Assembly: GCF_000307025.1 (NCBI RefSeq)
Contig: NC_018584.1
Span: 2,373,501-2,437,500 of the forward strand
Length of the DNA stretch: 64,000 nucleotides
Source of the DNA: Listeria monocytogenes ATCC 19117
GTDB lineage: Bacteria; Bacillota; Bacilli; Lactobacillales; Listeriaceae
Direction of reading: 5' to 3'
Shown: positions 45,583-54,314 of the stretch, piece after piece
How positions within the stretch are numbered: position 1 is the stretch's first letter
How the letters are laid out: each line of letters starts with the position of its first letter
Position numbers and translations under genes: made by a program
Notes under the pieces: generated by a model
The model's input: only the letters and a program-made list of their open reading frames with translations
The model's database searches: none
What the model was told of the DNA's origin: nothing

Positions 45583-46119
45583 TTATGTCCAGCTAGGTAT
45601 TCCGAGTAGTGTGGCGTCGAATTTTTCCGGAATTAAGATTTTCCGCATCATAACACCCACATCACCGTCTTCCTCATGTTCAAAGTAGACCTCATAACCG
45701 CGGCGTAGATACATATCCAGCAACCACGGGTGTTTTCTAGCAGAAGTTCCAAGTGTCAGTGCCGGTGCTTTTAGCGTGTCGCGAAGTACCCGTTCTTCTA
45801 CATACGTTAATAATTTATCGCCAATCCCCTGTCCTGCAAGTTCCGGTGCCGTTGCAAACCACCAAACAAATGGATATTTAGAAGGTGGTGAGCTGCTCTC
45901 CCACGGAAAACGAACGGTAATCGTAGAAATTAATTTGCCGTTTCGTTCTAAAACAAAAGCAGAAGAATTAACAATATTTTCTGTCACCATCGCTAAATCC
46001 GCATTCGTTGACGGCCAATCAATTCCTAATTCTTTCACCGATTGAAAAGCACTCGACAACAATTCCAAAAATTCCGGCGCATCATCCACAGTCGCTACTC
46101 TAAAAATATCTTCTGTCAT
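45583..46119 (-). CDS. GNAT acetyltransferase (YtmI-like)
   Basis: A 178-residue GNAT protein. The acetyl-CoA loop is ELAGQGIGDKLLTYVEE near 94-110, and MYLRRGYEVYFEHEEDGDVGVMM closes the fold. Its position directly upstream of the cystine-type transporter matches YtmI of B. subtilis, which N-acetylates S-alkylcysteines before oxidative dealkylation. RBS AAGGAGGAG precedes ATG 46119. Confidence 0.85.
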   Translation of the reverse strand: MTEDIFRVATVDDAPEFLELLSSAFQSVKELGIDWPSTNADLAMVTENIVNSSAFVLERNGKLISTITVRFPWESSSPPSKYPFVWWFATAPELAGQGIGDKLLTYVEERVLRDTLKAPALTLGTSARKHPWLLDMYLRRGYEVYFEHEEDGDVGVMMRKILIPEKFDATLLGIPSWT

Positions 46120-46134
46120 TTCCCGCTCTCCTCC

Positions 46135-46680
46135 TTAAACTTCCACTGATTGTTGATTTAATAATGAAATGAATTGGTTTAAAGCAATATCTAGCCGTTC
46201 TTTCGCTGAAGATTCAATTTCATACAGCCCATCCCCGAGCCGTTCAATTTGTTTGTCTACCGTAAACTGCCCTTTTAATATCGTTTCTGCTCCAAGTTCC
46301 TTCAACACAGGATCAAGTGCGTATTGCAGTGCGAGCAAATGTCCGTTTGATCCACCAAGTCCAAGTGGCAAAACGACTTTCCCTTTCAAAGCTTTGAGTG
46401 GCAAAAGATCCAAATAGGCTTTCAACACTCCTGAATAGGCTGCTTTGAAAATCGGGGTAGCAATAATAACGCCCGAACTTGATTCAATTTCACTATTTGC
46501 CAATTGAATATCTGAATGCGCGAAATCAGCGGTGACTAATGCTTCTGCGTTTATTTTATGCACTTCGATGATGTTCACTTCTAAACCATTCGTTACTAAT
46601 TCATTTGCTGCTAGTTGAGTTAATCCTGTAAGCCTGGATTCTGTTTTGATTCCCCCAGCAATAATTGTCACTTTCCCCAT
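46135..46680 (-). CDS. NADPH-dependent FMN reductase
   Basis: A 181-residue flavodoxin-fold reductase of the SsuE/MsuE type (IIAGGIKTESRLTGL at the start, FKAAYSGVLKAYLDLLPLKALKGKVVLPLGLGG in the centre). It would supply reduced FMN to the two monooxygenases encoded at the other end of the operon. The B. subtilis operon has no such gene at this place. I start at ATG 46680, 5-7 bases after AAGGGGCG; the frame extends six codons. It is first in the operon, divergent from lysR. Confidence 0.88.
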   Translation of the reverse strand: MGKVTIIAGGIKTESRLTGLTQLAANELVTNGLEVNIIEVHKINAEALVTADFAHSDIQLANSEIESSSGVIIATPIFKAAYSGVLKAYLDLLPLKALKGKVVLPLGLGGSNGHLLALQYALDPVLKELGAETILKGQFTVDKQIERLGDGLYEIESSAKERLDIALNQFISLLNQQSVEV

Positions 46681-46735
46681 CAAATCGCCCCTTTTCAATC
46701 CCTATCAACTTACTTGGTTTTTAGATATTAGCTAT

Positions 46736-46785
46736 ACTATAAAGTAAAAGATTGGGTTTGGCTAATCAAAAAAACTAATGGCTAA
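46736..46785 (-). promoter_or_regulatory. Operon promoter with TGGCTAA direct repeats
   Basis: A minus-strand TATAGT (plus 46736-46741) lacks a good -35. Upstream of it TGGCTAA occurs at 46759-46765 and 46779-46785, exactly 20 bases apart, about -30 to -56 from the likely start. This fits a promoter that needs a LysR-type activator. Confidence 0.45.
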
Positions 46786-46851
46786 CCACAGTAATACTAA
46801 TACTTCTGCCTGAATCCGCATTATTCCTATGAATTTTATCAGATTAATAAA

Positions 46852-46882
46852 TTGCTTCTCCTATTTTTACAGTGTATACTGT
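46852..46882 (+). promoter_or_regulatory. lysR promoter with overlapping dyad
   Basis: TTGCTT (46852-46857), 17 bases, TATACT (46875-46880). The inverted repeat ACAGT-GTAT-ACTGT (46869-46882) covers the -10, as expected for a repressor or autoregulatory site. Confidence 0.55.
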
Positions 46883-46922
46883 TAGAAATATCAAAAAACT
46901 CCAATATGAAGGGGGAATTATA

Positions 46923-47822
46923 TTGGAATTTCGAACCATTAAAACTTTTTATACGGTGGTTAATACGGGAAGTTTTCAACGCGCAGCAGAAGTATTAAAT
47001 TATTCGCAACCGACTATTTCGATGCGAATAAAACAGTTGGAACAAGACTTAGATGTTCAGTTATTCGAACGTGGCAAAACTTTAAAACTAACGCACGCAG
47101 GTAGATTATTTTACGAAAGGGCGGGCCAGCTCATCGCTCAATATGAAGTACTCGATCACACGATATTCGACTTAAAAAATGGCAACGCCGGCCTTATCAA
47201 AGTTGGAATTTCCGAGCCTAGCGCTAGTCTCGTTTTTCCGAAAATTTTAAAAACGTTTCTAGCGGATTTTCCAAAGTTAATGGTGAATGTATCGGTGGAT
47301 GATGCGAATACTTGTAGCCAAAAACTCATTGATGGGGAAATTGATTTTGCGATTTGCGGAGAACCAGAGCTGATTTTGGAGAACTTCTATTTTCCATTTT
47401 TCCATGATTCGTTAGATTTAATCGTCTCAGAAAGCCATCCGTTAGCTTCACGTACTTCTGTGGAGTTACGTGATTTACGCGATGAATGCTTTATCTTCAC
47501 ACCGGCAAATTGCCCCATCCGCATCCAAATCGAACAGCATTTAAAACGTGCTATTGGTAGTGATTATAAGAAAATGGAGCTCACAAGTAGTATGTCACAT
47601 AAGTATTTTGTTCGTGAAAATGTTGGTGTATCTATCTTTACTAGCACCGCGCACTCAGAACTACTTGATGGCACGGTCCGCATTCCGATTGAAAATTTAC
47701 CCATCTCACCGCCAATTGGACTTTTAACTAACCAAAAAGAAAAAGATTTTGACAGCACGACGAAAGAACTTATCGACCGGATTATTTATTATTTTGATGA
47801 TAAAAAAAGACAGCTAGGCTAA
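46923..47822 (+). CDS. LysR family regulator (YtlI-like)
   Basis: A 299-residue regulator with an N-terminal helix-turn-helix (FRTIKTFYTVVNTGSFQRAAEVLNYSQPTISMRIKQLE, residues 3-40) and a C-terminal periplasmic-binding-type effector domain (about 90-290). It is divergent from the cysteine-salvage operon in the way B. subtilis ytlI is from ytmI. It likely activates that operon on sulfur limitation or with an acetylated precursor as signal. The start is TTG 46923, 7 bases after AAGGGGGA; the 17-codon upstream extension starts before the SD. Confidence 0.9.
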   Translation: MEFRTIKTFYTVVNTGSFQRAAEVLNYSQPTISMRIKQLEQDLDVQLFERGKTLKLTHAGRLFYERAGQLIAQYEVLDHTIFDLKNGNAGLIKVGISEPSASLVFPKILKTFLADFPKLMVNVSVDDANTCSQKLIDGEIDFAICGEPELILENFYFPFFHDSLDLIVSESHPLASRTSVELRDLRDECFIFTPANCPIRIQIEQHLKRAIGSDYKKMELTSSMSHKYFVRENVGVSIFTSTAHSELLDGTVRIPIENLPISPPIGLLTNQKEKDFDSTTKELIDRIIYYFDDKKRQLG

Positions 47823-47846
47823 AAAATTAGCTTAACTGTCTTTTTT
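47802..47846. terminator. Bidirectional terminator
   Basis: AAAAAAGACAG and CTGTCTTTTTT form the outer stem, with GCTAA/TTAGC inside, between convergent lysR and the antiporter gene. Confidence 0.9.
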
Positions 47847-47847
47847 A

Positions 47848-49800
47848 TTAAAATTCTAATTGCATATTCGCCTCTATCGCAAGTAAATTATCACGATACA
47901 CTTTCATTTCTTTCCGCGTAATCGTACCTTTTTCAAAGTAGTGTTGAATTGTTTCGCGCTCAATTTGTGAAGCTAAGTCAATTGTTGTTTGTAGCGCTTC
48001 ATCATTGCTTTCTTTTTTATTTTTCCCACGACCCAATGCTCGCTCAAAATTCATTAAATAAAGCGAAATGATTTCTGGGTTATACTCATTTGAATCCAGT
48101 TCTTGTAGTTTTTGAATGACGAATAGATTGTTTTCATTTTGCAGTTTAGCAATTTCTTTTCTACGTTCTTCAAAAGTAAGAGGCACAAATCGGAAGTCTC
48201 GAAAACGATGACTTAATAACTGGCGATACCGCATTCTCGCTCGGTACTTCTCTGCTCGTGTTTGGACGTAGAGTCGTTTTCCAAGCCGCATCATATGCGA
48301 AAGTCCCACACCAGTATCAATTTTTCGTTCAAATACTAATCTTCTCGTATTTTCAAGTTGCCATTCTTGCGTTAATCGCCGCAATTCTTTTTCAGTAGCA
48401 TTTACTTCCTTATGCTCCATCAAAGAGAAAATCCGATTATTATACATATTCAACACTTTATTCATTTCCACTGCATTTTCATCTGTTTTATACGCCTGTA
48501 ATTGCTGCACAATATCGCGAAGTAGTACAATATCTGTCGTATGATCCGCCGCAATTTTGTCTTTCTTATCTGCAAAAAGTGGCAAGGTGAAATTGGCCAA
48601 AAGTAGCGTCGTAATAATAACTCCAGCAGCAATAAAAATAAGTAAATCACGCTCAGGAAACGCATTCCCATTACCAAGAACAAAAGGTAACGAAAGCGCA
48701 CTGACTAATGTAATTGTCCCGCGAACACCAGCCACAGTATAAAGAAAAGTATTTTTCAATCTGCTAACCAAGTCCACTTTCGGATTTTCCTCGTAATTGC
48801 GGAAAAACAAGATCCATAAAAACCTTAGCCCGAGCAGTAAGAAAGTGATTCCTAGTATATACACGAATAGCATACCTTTTTGAATATTAGCATCTTGCCA
48901 AATCGTCATCAAAATTTGCGGTAATTGTGTCCCTAGTAAGATAAATACCAAACCATTCAAACTAAAAATAATAACAGACCACGTGTTTTTTGAAAGCAAG
49001 TTCAATTGCGCAATTTCAGGATTTAGTCCCTTGTAACTAAATGAATGCACCATTCCGCCACTAACTACTGCTAAAATCCCATTTACTCCAACTTTTTCGG
49101 CTACCATAAAAATTAAAAATGGTAACAAAATTTCCATCAGCATAAAAGAAGTCATATTTTCGATTCCTAGCTGACGTAAACCACGCATTAACATGATTTT
49201 CAGTAAACTAAGGGCAGCTCCAAGCGCAATCCCACCTAATGAAAGAAGCAAAAAGCTTGTTCCAGCTGACATAAATGAGAATGTTCCGGTTACAAGCGCC
49301 AACACAGCAAACTGGAACGAAACAAGTCCGGAAGCATCGTTAATAAGCGATTCACCTTCCAAAATATGCATAATTTTATGGGGTACTCTTACTTTTTCAG
49401 CCAGCGCCCCCACCGCAACAGCATCCGTAGGCGCAAGTGCCGCAGCTAACGCAAACGCCGCGGCAAAAGGTATCGCAGGAATTAAGTAGTGAATAAACGC
49501 ACCCAGTACCCCAACTGTTACAAACACTAGCCCAATCGATAATGACAAAATAGCCTTCCGATTTTTCCATAAAGATTTCTTATCCGTACTCGCCCCATCA
49601 TTAAAAAGAATCGGCGCCATAAATAATAATAAAAATAATTCCGGATTTAAATCCATCGTATGATCCCCAAGCGGAATCGCCAAAATAATCCCTAGTATTA
49701 CTTGAATTAAAGGCACTGCAATCCCCGGCAAAAATCGGCTTAATACATTAGACAAAAACACCGCGCTCAACATTAATAAAATCAGTTCAAATATTTCCAT
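47848..49800 (-). CDS. Na+/H+ antiporter, CPA1 family
   Basis: A 650-residue cation/proton antiporter of the NhaP/NHE type. About twelve helices span residues 1-410. The CPA1 ion site is visible as LAPTDAVAVGAL and ESLINDASGLVSFQFA, with the essential acidic residues in place, and GVRGTITLVSALSLP follows. The C-terminal 240 residues are a charged, mostly helical cytoplasmic domain, as in YvgP/NhaK. It should export Na+ or K+ to hold pH and salt balance. GAGGG lies 8-9 bases before ATG 49800. Confidence 0.92.
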   Translation of the reverse strand: MEIFELILLMLSAVFLSNVLSRFLPGIAVPLIQVILGIILAIPLGDHTMDLNPELFLLLFMAPILFNDGASTDKKSLWKNRKAILSLSIGLVFVTVGVLGAFIHYLIPAIPFAAAFALAAALAPTDAVAVGALAEKVRVPHKIMHILEGESLINDASGLVSFQFAVLALVTGTFSFMSAGTSFLLLSLGGIALGAALSLLKIMLMRGLRQLGIENMTSFMLMEILLPFLIFMVAEKVGVNGILAVVSGGMVHSFSYKGLNPEIAQLNLLSKNTWSVIIFSLNGLVFILLGTQLPQILMTIWQDANIQKGMLFVYILGITFLLLGLRFLWILFFRNYEENPKVDLVSRLKNTFLYTVAGVRGTITLVSALSLPFVLGNGNAFPERDLLIFIAAGVIITTLLLANFTLPLFADKKDKIAADHTTDIVLLRDIVQQLQAYKTDENAVEMNKVLNMYNNRIFSLMEHKEVNATEKELRRLTQEWQLENTRRLVFERKIDTGVGLSHMMRLGKRLYVQTRAEKYRARMRYRQLLSHRFRDFRFVPLTFEERRKEIAKLQNENNLFVIQKLQELDSNEYNPEIISLYLMNFERALGRGKNKKESNDEALQTTIDLASQIERETIQHYFEKGTITRKEMKVYRDNLLAIEANMQLEF

Positions 49801-49813
49801 TAATACATCCCTC

Positions 49814-49865
49814 GTTCCCGTATCCGTGCCACTGAGTCAGAAGCGTGGCATTTCTTCCGTTCCCA
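49814..49865 (-). promoter_or_regulatory. Structured leader of the antiporter gene
   Basis: On the minus strand GGGAACG (plus 49859-49865), then a TGCCAC hairpin (arms 49828-49833 and 49846-49851, loop of 12), then a second GGGAACG (49814-49820). The two heptamers are direct repeats placed symmetrically about the hairpin centre at 49839.5. The second heptamer is only about 14 bases before the start codon and next to the SD. No known riboswitch class is recognised. Confidence 0.45.
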
Positions 49866-49873
49866 TATTAGCA

Positions 49874-49914
49874 AAAAAACTTTTCAGAAACATCCGTCTC
49901 TGTATGGAGTTTCC
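49874..49914 (-). terminator. Terminator of the amidohydrolase gene
   Basis: GAAACAT (49888-49894) pairs with ATG..GTTTC (49905-49914), with a bulge, followed on the minus strand by GAAAAG and seven T. The stem is imperfect. Confidence 0.5.
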
Positions 49915-49923
49915 TAGCTATTT

Positions 49924-51522
49924 TTACTTCTTCTGATAGACAATTTGTTCGTCTACAACTGTCATCATAGCGCTCACTTGACGAAGGTCTGCTTGTTTCA
50001 TTTGAAATGGATCTTCTGCCAAAATCGTAAAATCAGCAACAAAACCTGGTGCAATTTGTCCGCGTGTAGTTGTTTTGTAGCCCGCAAATGCCGCGCCTTT
50101 TGTATATAGTTGAATCGCTTCAAATACAGTGAGTGCCTGCTCTGGCCAATATTCTACTCCATCCAAATCTGCATTCGCCGTTCTAGTAACAGCCGCATGG
50201 ATACCCCAAAACGGATTCGGCACTTCAATCGGCGCATCGCTTCCTCCAGCTAGTGGGAAACCAGCCTGTAGAAGCGTTTTCCAAGCAAAAGCTAGCGGTG
50301 GATGATTTTCTCCAAGTACTTCTAGTGCCCAAGGAAGATCACTCGCCATGAATTGTGGCTGTATATCAAATAGCACAGGTAACCCGGCCGCTTCTTCTAT
50401 TAGCGCTTCTGTAAGCCAAGGTGTGTGGATTAGTCTGTCGTATTGCCCTTCTCTAGGCGGATTGGCACGTAACGTTCGAATAACATTAGCAAAGGCTTGA
50501 TCCCCTAAAATATGAATAGCAACAGGTAATCCTGCTTTTCGCGCCGCATTAACCAAATCTTCAAACGCTTGATCAGAATGAATTTGCAATCCTTTTTCAT
50601 CAAGGTTGTCCGCATATCCCGCACTCATCAACGCCGTTCGCGAGCCAACTGTTCCATCATAGAAAATTTTCATCGCCCCTAATTCTAAAAAGGCATCCCC
50701 ACTTACGAAACTTTCATTAGAAGCCGAAAAAGCAGCTAGTTCTGCGTGGTGAACCAGCAAATGCGCACGAAACGGCATTTTATTAGCACCAATAGTATTT
50801 CGAAAAGCAGCTAAAGTCGAAGTGAATCCCGTGAAATAATGTAAATCTTCCGAGTGTGCACCCGTTATGCCTTTCGACCACAGATCAGTTATCGCGATTT
50901 TAAGCCATGCGCTTAGTTCAGAAGGCGTTGCTGCAGGGAAAGAATCTATCGCCATAGTCGTTGCATTATCTCTTAAAATCCCCGTAAAATTACCCGCTTT
51001 ATCACGAACAATTTCGCCGCCACCATCAAAACCATTTTCCGAAAAGTCGGCAATATGCGCTTGTAATGCAGAATTAATAGAAACACTATGATAATCAATG
51101 CGCCGAACTAAAATCGGATTTGTCTGGCTAACTTCATCTAAATCGGCTAAAGAAATCAACGTTTGCTCATCTGACCATTTATTCTCATCATACCCTTCCA
51201 CAAACAACCATTCGTCACTAGCAAGTTGCTTGGTTCTTTCAGCAATCAGGGCTAGTGCCTCTTTTTTAGTAGTGGTTTGGTTTAAATTAAGACGTTCTAA
51301 AGCTTGTCCATACCAAAGTAAGTGAATATGCGCATCAACGAACCCAGGAAATACCACTTTCCCTTCTAAGTCAATCGTTTCGGTAATATTAGCCGCATAT
51401 TGTTTTTCTAGTTCTCGTGCTTCTCCAACCGCATAAATATGACCGTTTTCTGTTAATACCGCAGAAACTTGATCCCCTTCAGCTGTCATTTGGTAAAAGG
51501 TAGCATTTTTCCATAATTTCAT
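49924..51522 (-). CDS. Metal-dependent amidohydrolase, YtcJ/AepA-like
   Basis: A 532-residue amidohydrolase of the ADE3/YtcJ group. Metal ligands are visible: HIHLLW (near 65) in VVFPGFVDAHIHL, and later histidines in LPVAIHILGDQAF; the last acid is in GGSDAPIEVPNPF (near 428). The C-terminal QIAPGFVADFTIL is a family trait. Substrates are N-acyl or formamide compounds, not predictable here. It is 3 bases downstream of the MFS gene, so a transporter-hydrolase pair is likely. Confidence 0.88.
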   Translation of the reverse strand: MKLWKNATFYQMTAEGDQVSAVLTENGHIYAVGEARELEKQYAANITETIDLEGKVVFPGFVDAHIHLLWYGQALERLNLNQTTTKKEALALIAERTKQLASDEWLFVEGYDENKWSDEQTLISLADLDEVSQTNPILVRRIDYHSVSINSALQAHIADFSENGFDGGGEIVRDKAGNFTGILRDNATTMAIDSFPAATPSELSAWLKIAITDLWSKGITGAHSEDLHYFTGFTSTLAAFRNTIGANKMPFRAHLLVHHAELAAFSASNESFVSGDAFLELGAMKIFYDGTVGSRTALMSAGYADNLDEKGLQIHSDQAFEDLVNAARKAGLPVAIHILGDQAFANVIRTLRANPPREGQYDRLIHTPWLTEALIEEAAGLPVLFDIQPQFMASDLPWALEVLGENHPPLAFAWKTLLQAGFPLAGGSDAPIEVPNPFWGIHAAVTRTANADLDGVEYWPEQALTVFEAIQLYTKGAAFAGYKTTTRGQIAPGFVADFTILAEDPFQMKQADLRQVSAMMTVVDEQIVYQKK

Positions 51523-51525
51523 TTT

Positions 51526-52767
51526 TTATTCCCCCTGATTGACGGAAATTTTCAAAGCTGCTTTATCTTGTTGGTCCTTTTTCTGTAAAATTTGTTGTAG
51601 TGTAATACTAATTAATGCGCATCCGAGTAAAATAAATGCGCCAATAAATAGAGCTTTAATGCCTCCGAGATTTTGAACGACAATTGCTCCTAAAAATGGT
51701 GCTAGCATGCGCGCTGCTGTTGCCATCCCGTTCACAAGACCTTGATACAAGCCAGCCGCTCCTTTTGGTGCAAGTTGATAAGCAATCGTTGGAATCGCTG
51801 GCCAAGCAAACATTTCCCCGAGCGTTAAGAAAATCATTCCGAGTACAAAGCCACTATAAACACTTGCATTCATTGCGACTACAAAAGATAAGATAAATAA
51901 GAAAATACCGATATAAATTTGTGCGAGTAAATATTTTTTAAATCTGTTTACAACGGGGATTAAAATGAGCTGACCAAGTACAATCAGCGCGCCATTTAAA
52001 CTCCATAAATTTCCGTATTCGCTCGATGTCACACCTTTGATTTCTGTCATGTACGTAGATAAATTCGACTGCCACTGCACATGCGGCAATTGGCAAAGCA
52101 AGTATGTCAATAATAATAGAATAAAAGAACACAAAGCTAGTTTAGTCGGAAATTCGCGTTTAGCGCCTTTTTTGCGATGTTTTGTTTCTGCGCTTACTCG
52201 CTCCGATTTCCAATCAATCTTGTGGAAAAAGAAGAAGAAATATCCAGCGAAAGCAATCGCAAATACAAAAGAACCAATGTATACATGACTCATTCCTTGT
52301 TTCGCTAGAAGCCCTGCAAGCAACGGACCAATAGCCACGCCAATATTTTGCGCCACATAAATCGCATTAAATCCAGTTCTTCCTCCAGTCGGATGTGTTA
52401 ACCCTGCTGCTGCGTATAATCCAGAGAAGACCATCCCCATCGCGATACCAACCGCCCACAAATTCCAAATAAAGAATGGAAATCCGTGAAAAAAGCACAA
52501 CGAAGCAGTTGAAAGCACTAATATAATCGTTCCAATCGTAAGTGAAATAAAACCAGAAAACCGGTCAAAAATAAGTCCGCCGATAATACTAGAAACAATC
52601 CCCACTCCAGAATTTATCAACAACACTAATGAAGCGTCCGTTGTCGACATCCCTAACTCTTGCGTCATGTAAATCATATTGAAAGGCCAAATAAACGATA
52701 GCCCTGTATATAGTAACACCATCCCAATAATTACAATCCATAAATCCTTTGGTAACCATTTTGTCAT
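51526..52767 (-). CDS. MFS transporter, multidrug-type
   Basis: A 413-residue major facilitator with twelve predicted helices and a basic central loop (KSERVSAETKHRKKGAKREFP, around 195-212). Family traits include LIFDRFSG after helix 2 and GGRTGFNAIYVAQNIGVAIGP near helix 5. It could export drugs or carry the substrate of the linked amidohydrolase. AAGGGA lies about 13 bases before ATG 52767, a loose SD. Confidence 0.85.
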   Translation of the reverse strand: MTKWLPKDLWIVIIGMVLLYTGLSFIWPFNMIYMTQELGMSTTDASLVLLINSGVGIVSSIIGGLIFDRFSGFISLTIGTIILVLSTASLCFFHGFPFFIWNLWAVGIAMGMVFSGLYAAAGLTHPTGGRTGFNAIYVAQNIGVAIGPLLAGLLAKQGMSHVYIGSFVFAIAFAGYFFFFFHKIDWKSERVSAETKHRKKGAKREFPTKLALCSFILLLLTYLLCQLPHVQWQSNLSTYMTEIKGVTSSEYGNLWSLNGALIVLGQLILIPVVNRFKKYLLAQIYIGIFLFILSFVVAMNASVYSGFVLGMIFLTLGEMFAWPAIPTIAYQLAPKGAAGLYQGLVNGMATAARMLAPFLGAIVVQNLGGIKALFIGAFILLGCALISITLQQILQKKDQQDKAALKISVNQGE

Positions 52768-52846
52768 TTCCTACACTTTCCCTTCATTAAAACTCACCTT
52801 TTTTAGGGTATCACAACCATCCACATTCGAAAAGAAAAACTTCATC

Positions 52847-52877
52847 AAAAAACCACCTAGCAAATTTTGCTGGTGGC
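52847..52877 (-). terminator. Terminator of the unassigned gene at 52968
   Basis: CCACC and GGTGG flank AGCA/TTGCT pairing, with six T following on the minus strand (plus A-run 52847-52852). Confidence 0.8.
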
Positions 52878-52967
52878 TAATAAGGGACTGGCGATAAATC
52901 CCTATCATGGTTACTTATAAGTGTACTATGAATTCGAATTTTTGTCTGTGCTAAATTAAGAAATATT

Positions 52968-53579
52968 TCAATTAATTTTTTGTAAAACTTTTTTATAGGC
53001 TAAGTCTCTCAAATAATTATGAAATTGTAATACATCTATTTCAAGGTAATAGCCTAATTCATATAGAATATGTTGCTGCTTCAATTCTTTTACTTGAAAA
53101 GCACATATTTCTTTAGGAACAACTTGCATAATCTCTTGTCTAAAAAAATCTAACGCTACTTTCCAGGAAGTTGTATGTAATCTCAAAGGCATTTCTTGAA
53201 TGAACCACTGAATGCAATCAATTTCATTTCGATCTAAAAAATTCTTTTCTATCATGGTTAAATCAGCAACCTTAATCTTACCCATACTTTTCAAGATATC
53301 CTTTACATATGTTAAAGGAATTTTCCAGGCTACCGTGTTAGAGAGGGGGTGGATTTTTGTCTCTTCTCGAGTAAAACCAAGAATGCTTCCTTTTCCCCAA
53401 GAACTATTTCTTGCAGCACATTGTGTTACATTTCCCTCGTCAATTGCATACACATATTCATTGTTTTCTGGGCAATGAACAATTTCCTCCTCGTTCCAAT
53501 ACACCAATTCCGCTACTTCTTGAAACCTTGGATTATTAGTTAACGTAAACATTAATTCCGTTGTAAACCTTTCCTCCAT
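52968..53579 (-). CDS. Unassigned protein, possibly Crp/Fnr-like
   Basis: A 203-residue soluble protein with no motif I can name. The segment EYVYAIDEGNVTQCAARNSSWGKGSILGF (about 42-70) is reminiscent of the beta-roll and glycine turns of cyclic-nucleotide-type domains, and a long helix follows near 95-110, as in PrfA/Crp regulators. The C-terminus (QQHILYELGYYLEIDVLQFHNYL) could be a degenerate helix-turn-helix but lacks the usual ETLSR pattern. GAGGCGGG precedes ATG 53579, so translation is likely. Listeria has many divergent Crp/Fnr paralogues. The assignment is tentative. Confidence 0.5.
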   Translation of the reverse strand: MEERFTTELMFTLTNNPRFQEVAELVYWNEEEIVHCPENNEYVYAIDEGNVTQCAARNSSWGKGSILGFTREETKIHPLSNTVAWKIPLTYVKDILKSMGKIKVADLTMIEKNFLDRNEIDCIQWFIQEMPLRLHTTSWKVALDFFRQEIMQVVPKEICAFQVKELKQQHILYELGYYLEIDVLQFHNYLRDLAYKKVLQKIN

Positions 53580-53630
53580 TTATCCCGCCTCCTCAAAATC
53601 CTCACATCAATTCATCTCTCTTTATCATAA

Positions 53631-53677
53631 TAAAAAAAAAGCGAGCAAAGAGTTCTCAAAGAACCATCTTCTCGCTT
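53631..53677 (-). terminator. Terminator of the DUF308 gene
   Basis: AAGCGAG (53639-53645) pairs with CTCGCTT (53671-53677), with GTTCT/AGAAC nested inside. The minus strand ends in nine T. Confidence 0.85.
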
Positions 53678-53768
53678 CTTATGTCCATTTTGTGACAAAA
53701 TCACTTTTTCAGTTTTATTAATGTAATTTTCTTAGCATTTTAACGGAAAACAATATAAAAAATTATCT

Positions 53769-54299
53769 TTATTTCCGAGATTCACCTTTTCGAATAACCC
53801 ACCAAAGAGAAAGACATGTAATACCTTGAAAAATGAAAAATATTCCAAGTATAATCCCAACTGCAATCGCTACTAGCATGTTTGTGAACAAGGAAATAAC
53901 AGCAATAATCAATCCTATAATTCCCATGATAAGTAGTACTGTCCATCCTGGTAAACCTTTTACAGCAAACGCCGTTAAAATACGTAATATCGCTGAAGCT
54001 AGTATCCAAATCGCGAATATAATAATGAAAACACGTTCCGCCATATTTGACTCGAAAATAGCAAATCCACCAATAAGGATTGATAAAATCCCATCAAACA
54101 TTATCCATTTGGAAATACTCCAATATTTTTGTTCTCCAAAATAAGAAATCACTTCATTAATCCCATTTAAAACTAAAATAATCCCAATAAAAATAGTTAG
54201 TGCTTGCAGTGAAGTACTTGGATTAAACATTAAATAAATTCCAAGACCAATCATCGCCACACCGAGAATTAAAACGAAATACGTGTATAACTTTCTCAT
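53769..54299 (-). CDS. DUF308 (HdeD-like) membrane protein
   Basis: A 176-residue protein with six hydrophobic helices in three hairpins, ending in the basic tail WWVIRKGESRK. The repeated helix-glycine pattern (MIGLGIYLMFNPSTSLQALTIFIG) fits DUF308, which includes the acid-resistance protein HdeD of enterobacteria. No function is established in Firmicutes. It starts 15 bases after the NagB-like gene, SD GGGGG, and closes a HAD / NagB-like / DUF308 operon. Confidence 0.8.
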   Translation of the reverse strand: MRKLYTYFVLILGVAMIGLGIYLMFNPSTSLQALTIFIGIILVLNGINEVISYFGEQKYWSISKWIMFDGILSILIGGFAIFESNMAERVFIIIFAIWILASAILRILTAFAVKGLPGWTVLLIMGIIGLIIAVISLFTNMLVAIAVGIILGIFFIFQGITCLSLWWVIRKGESRK

Positions 54300-54314
54300 G
54301 GTTTTGCCCCCTTT

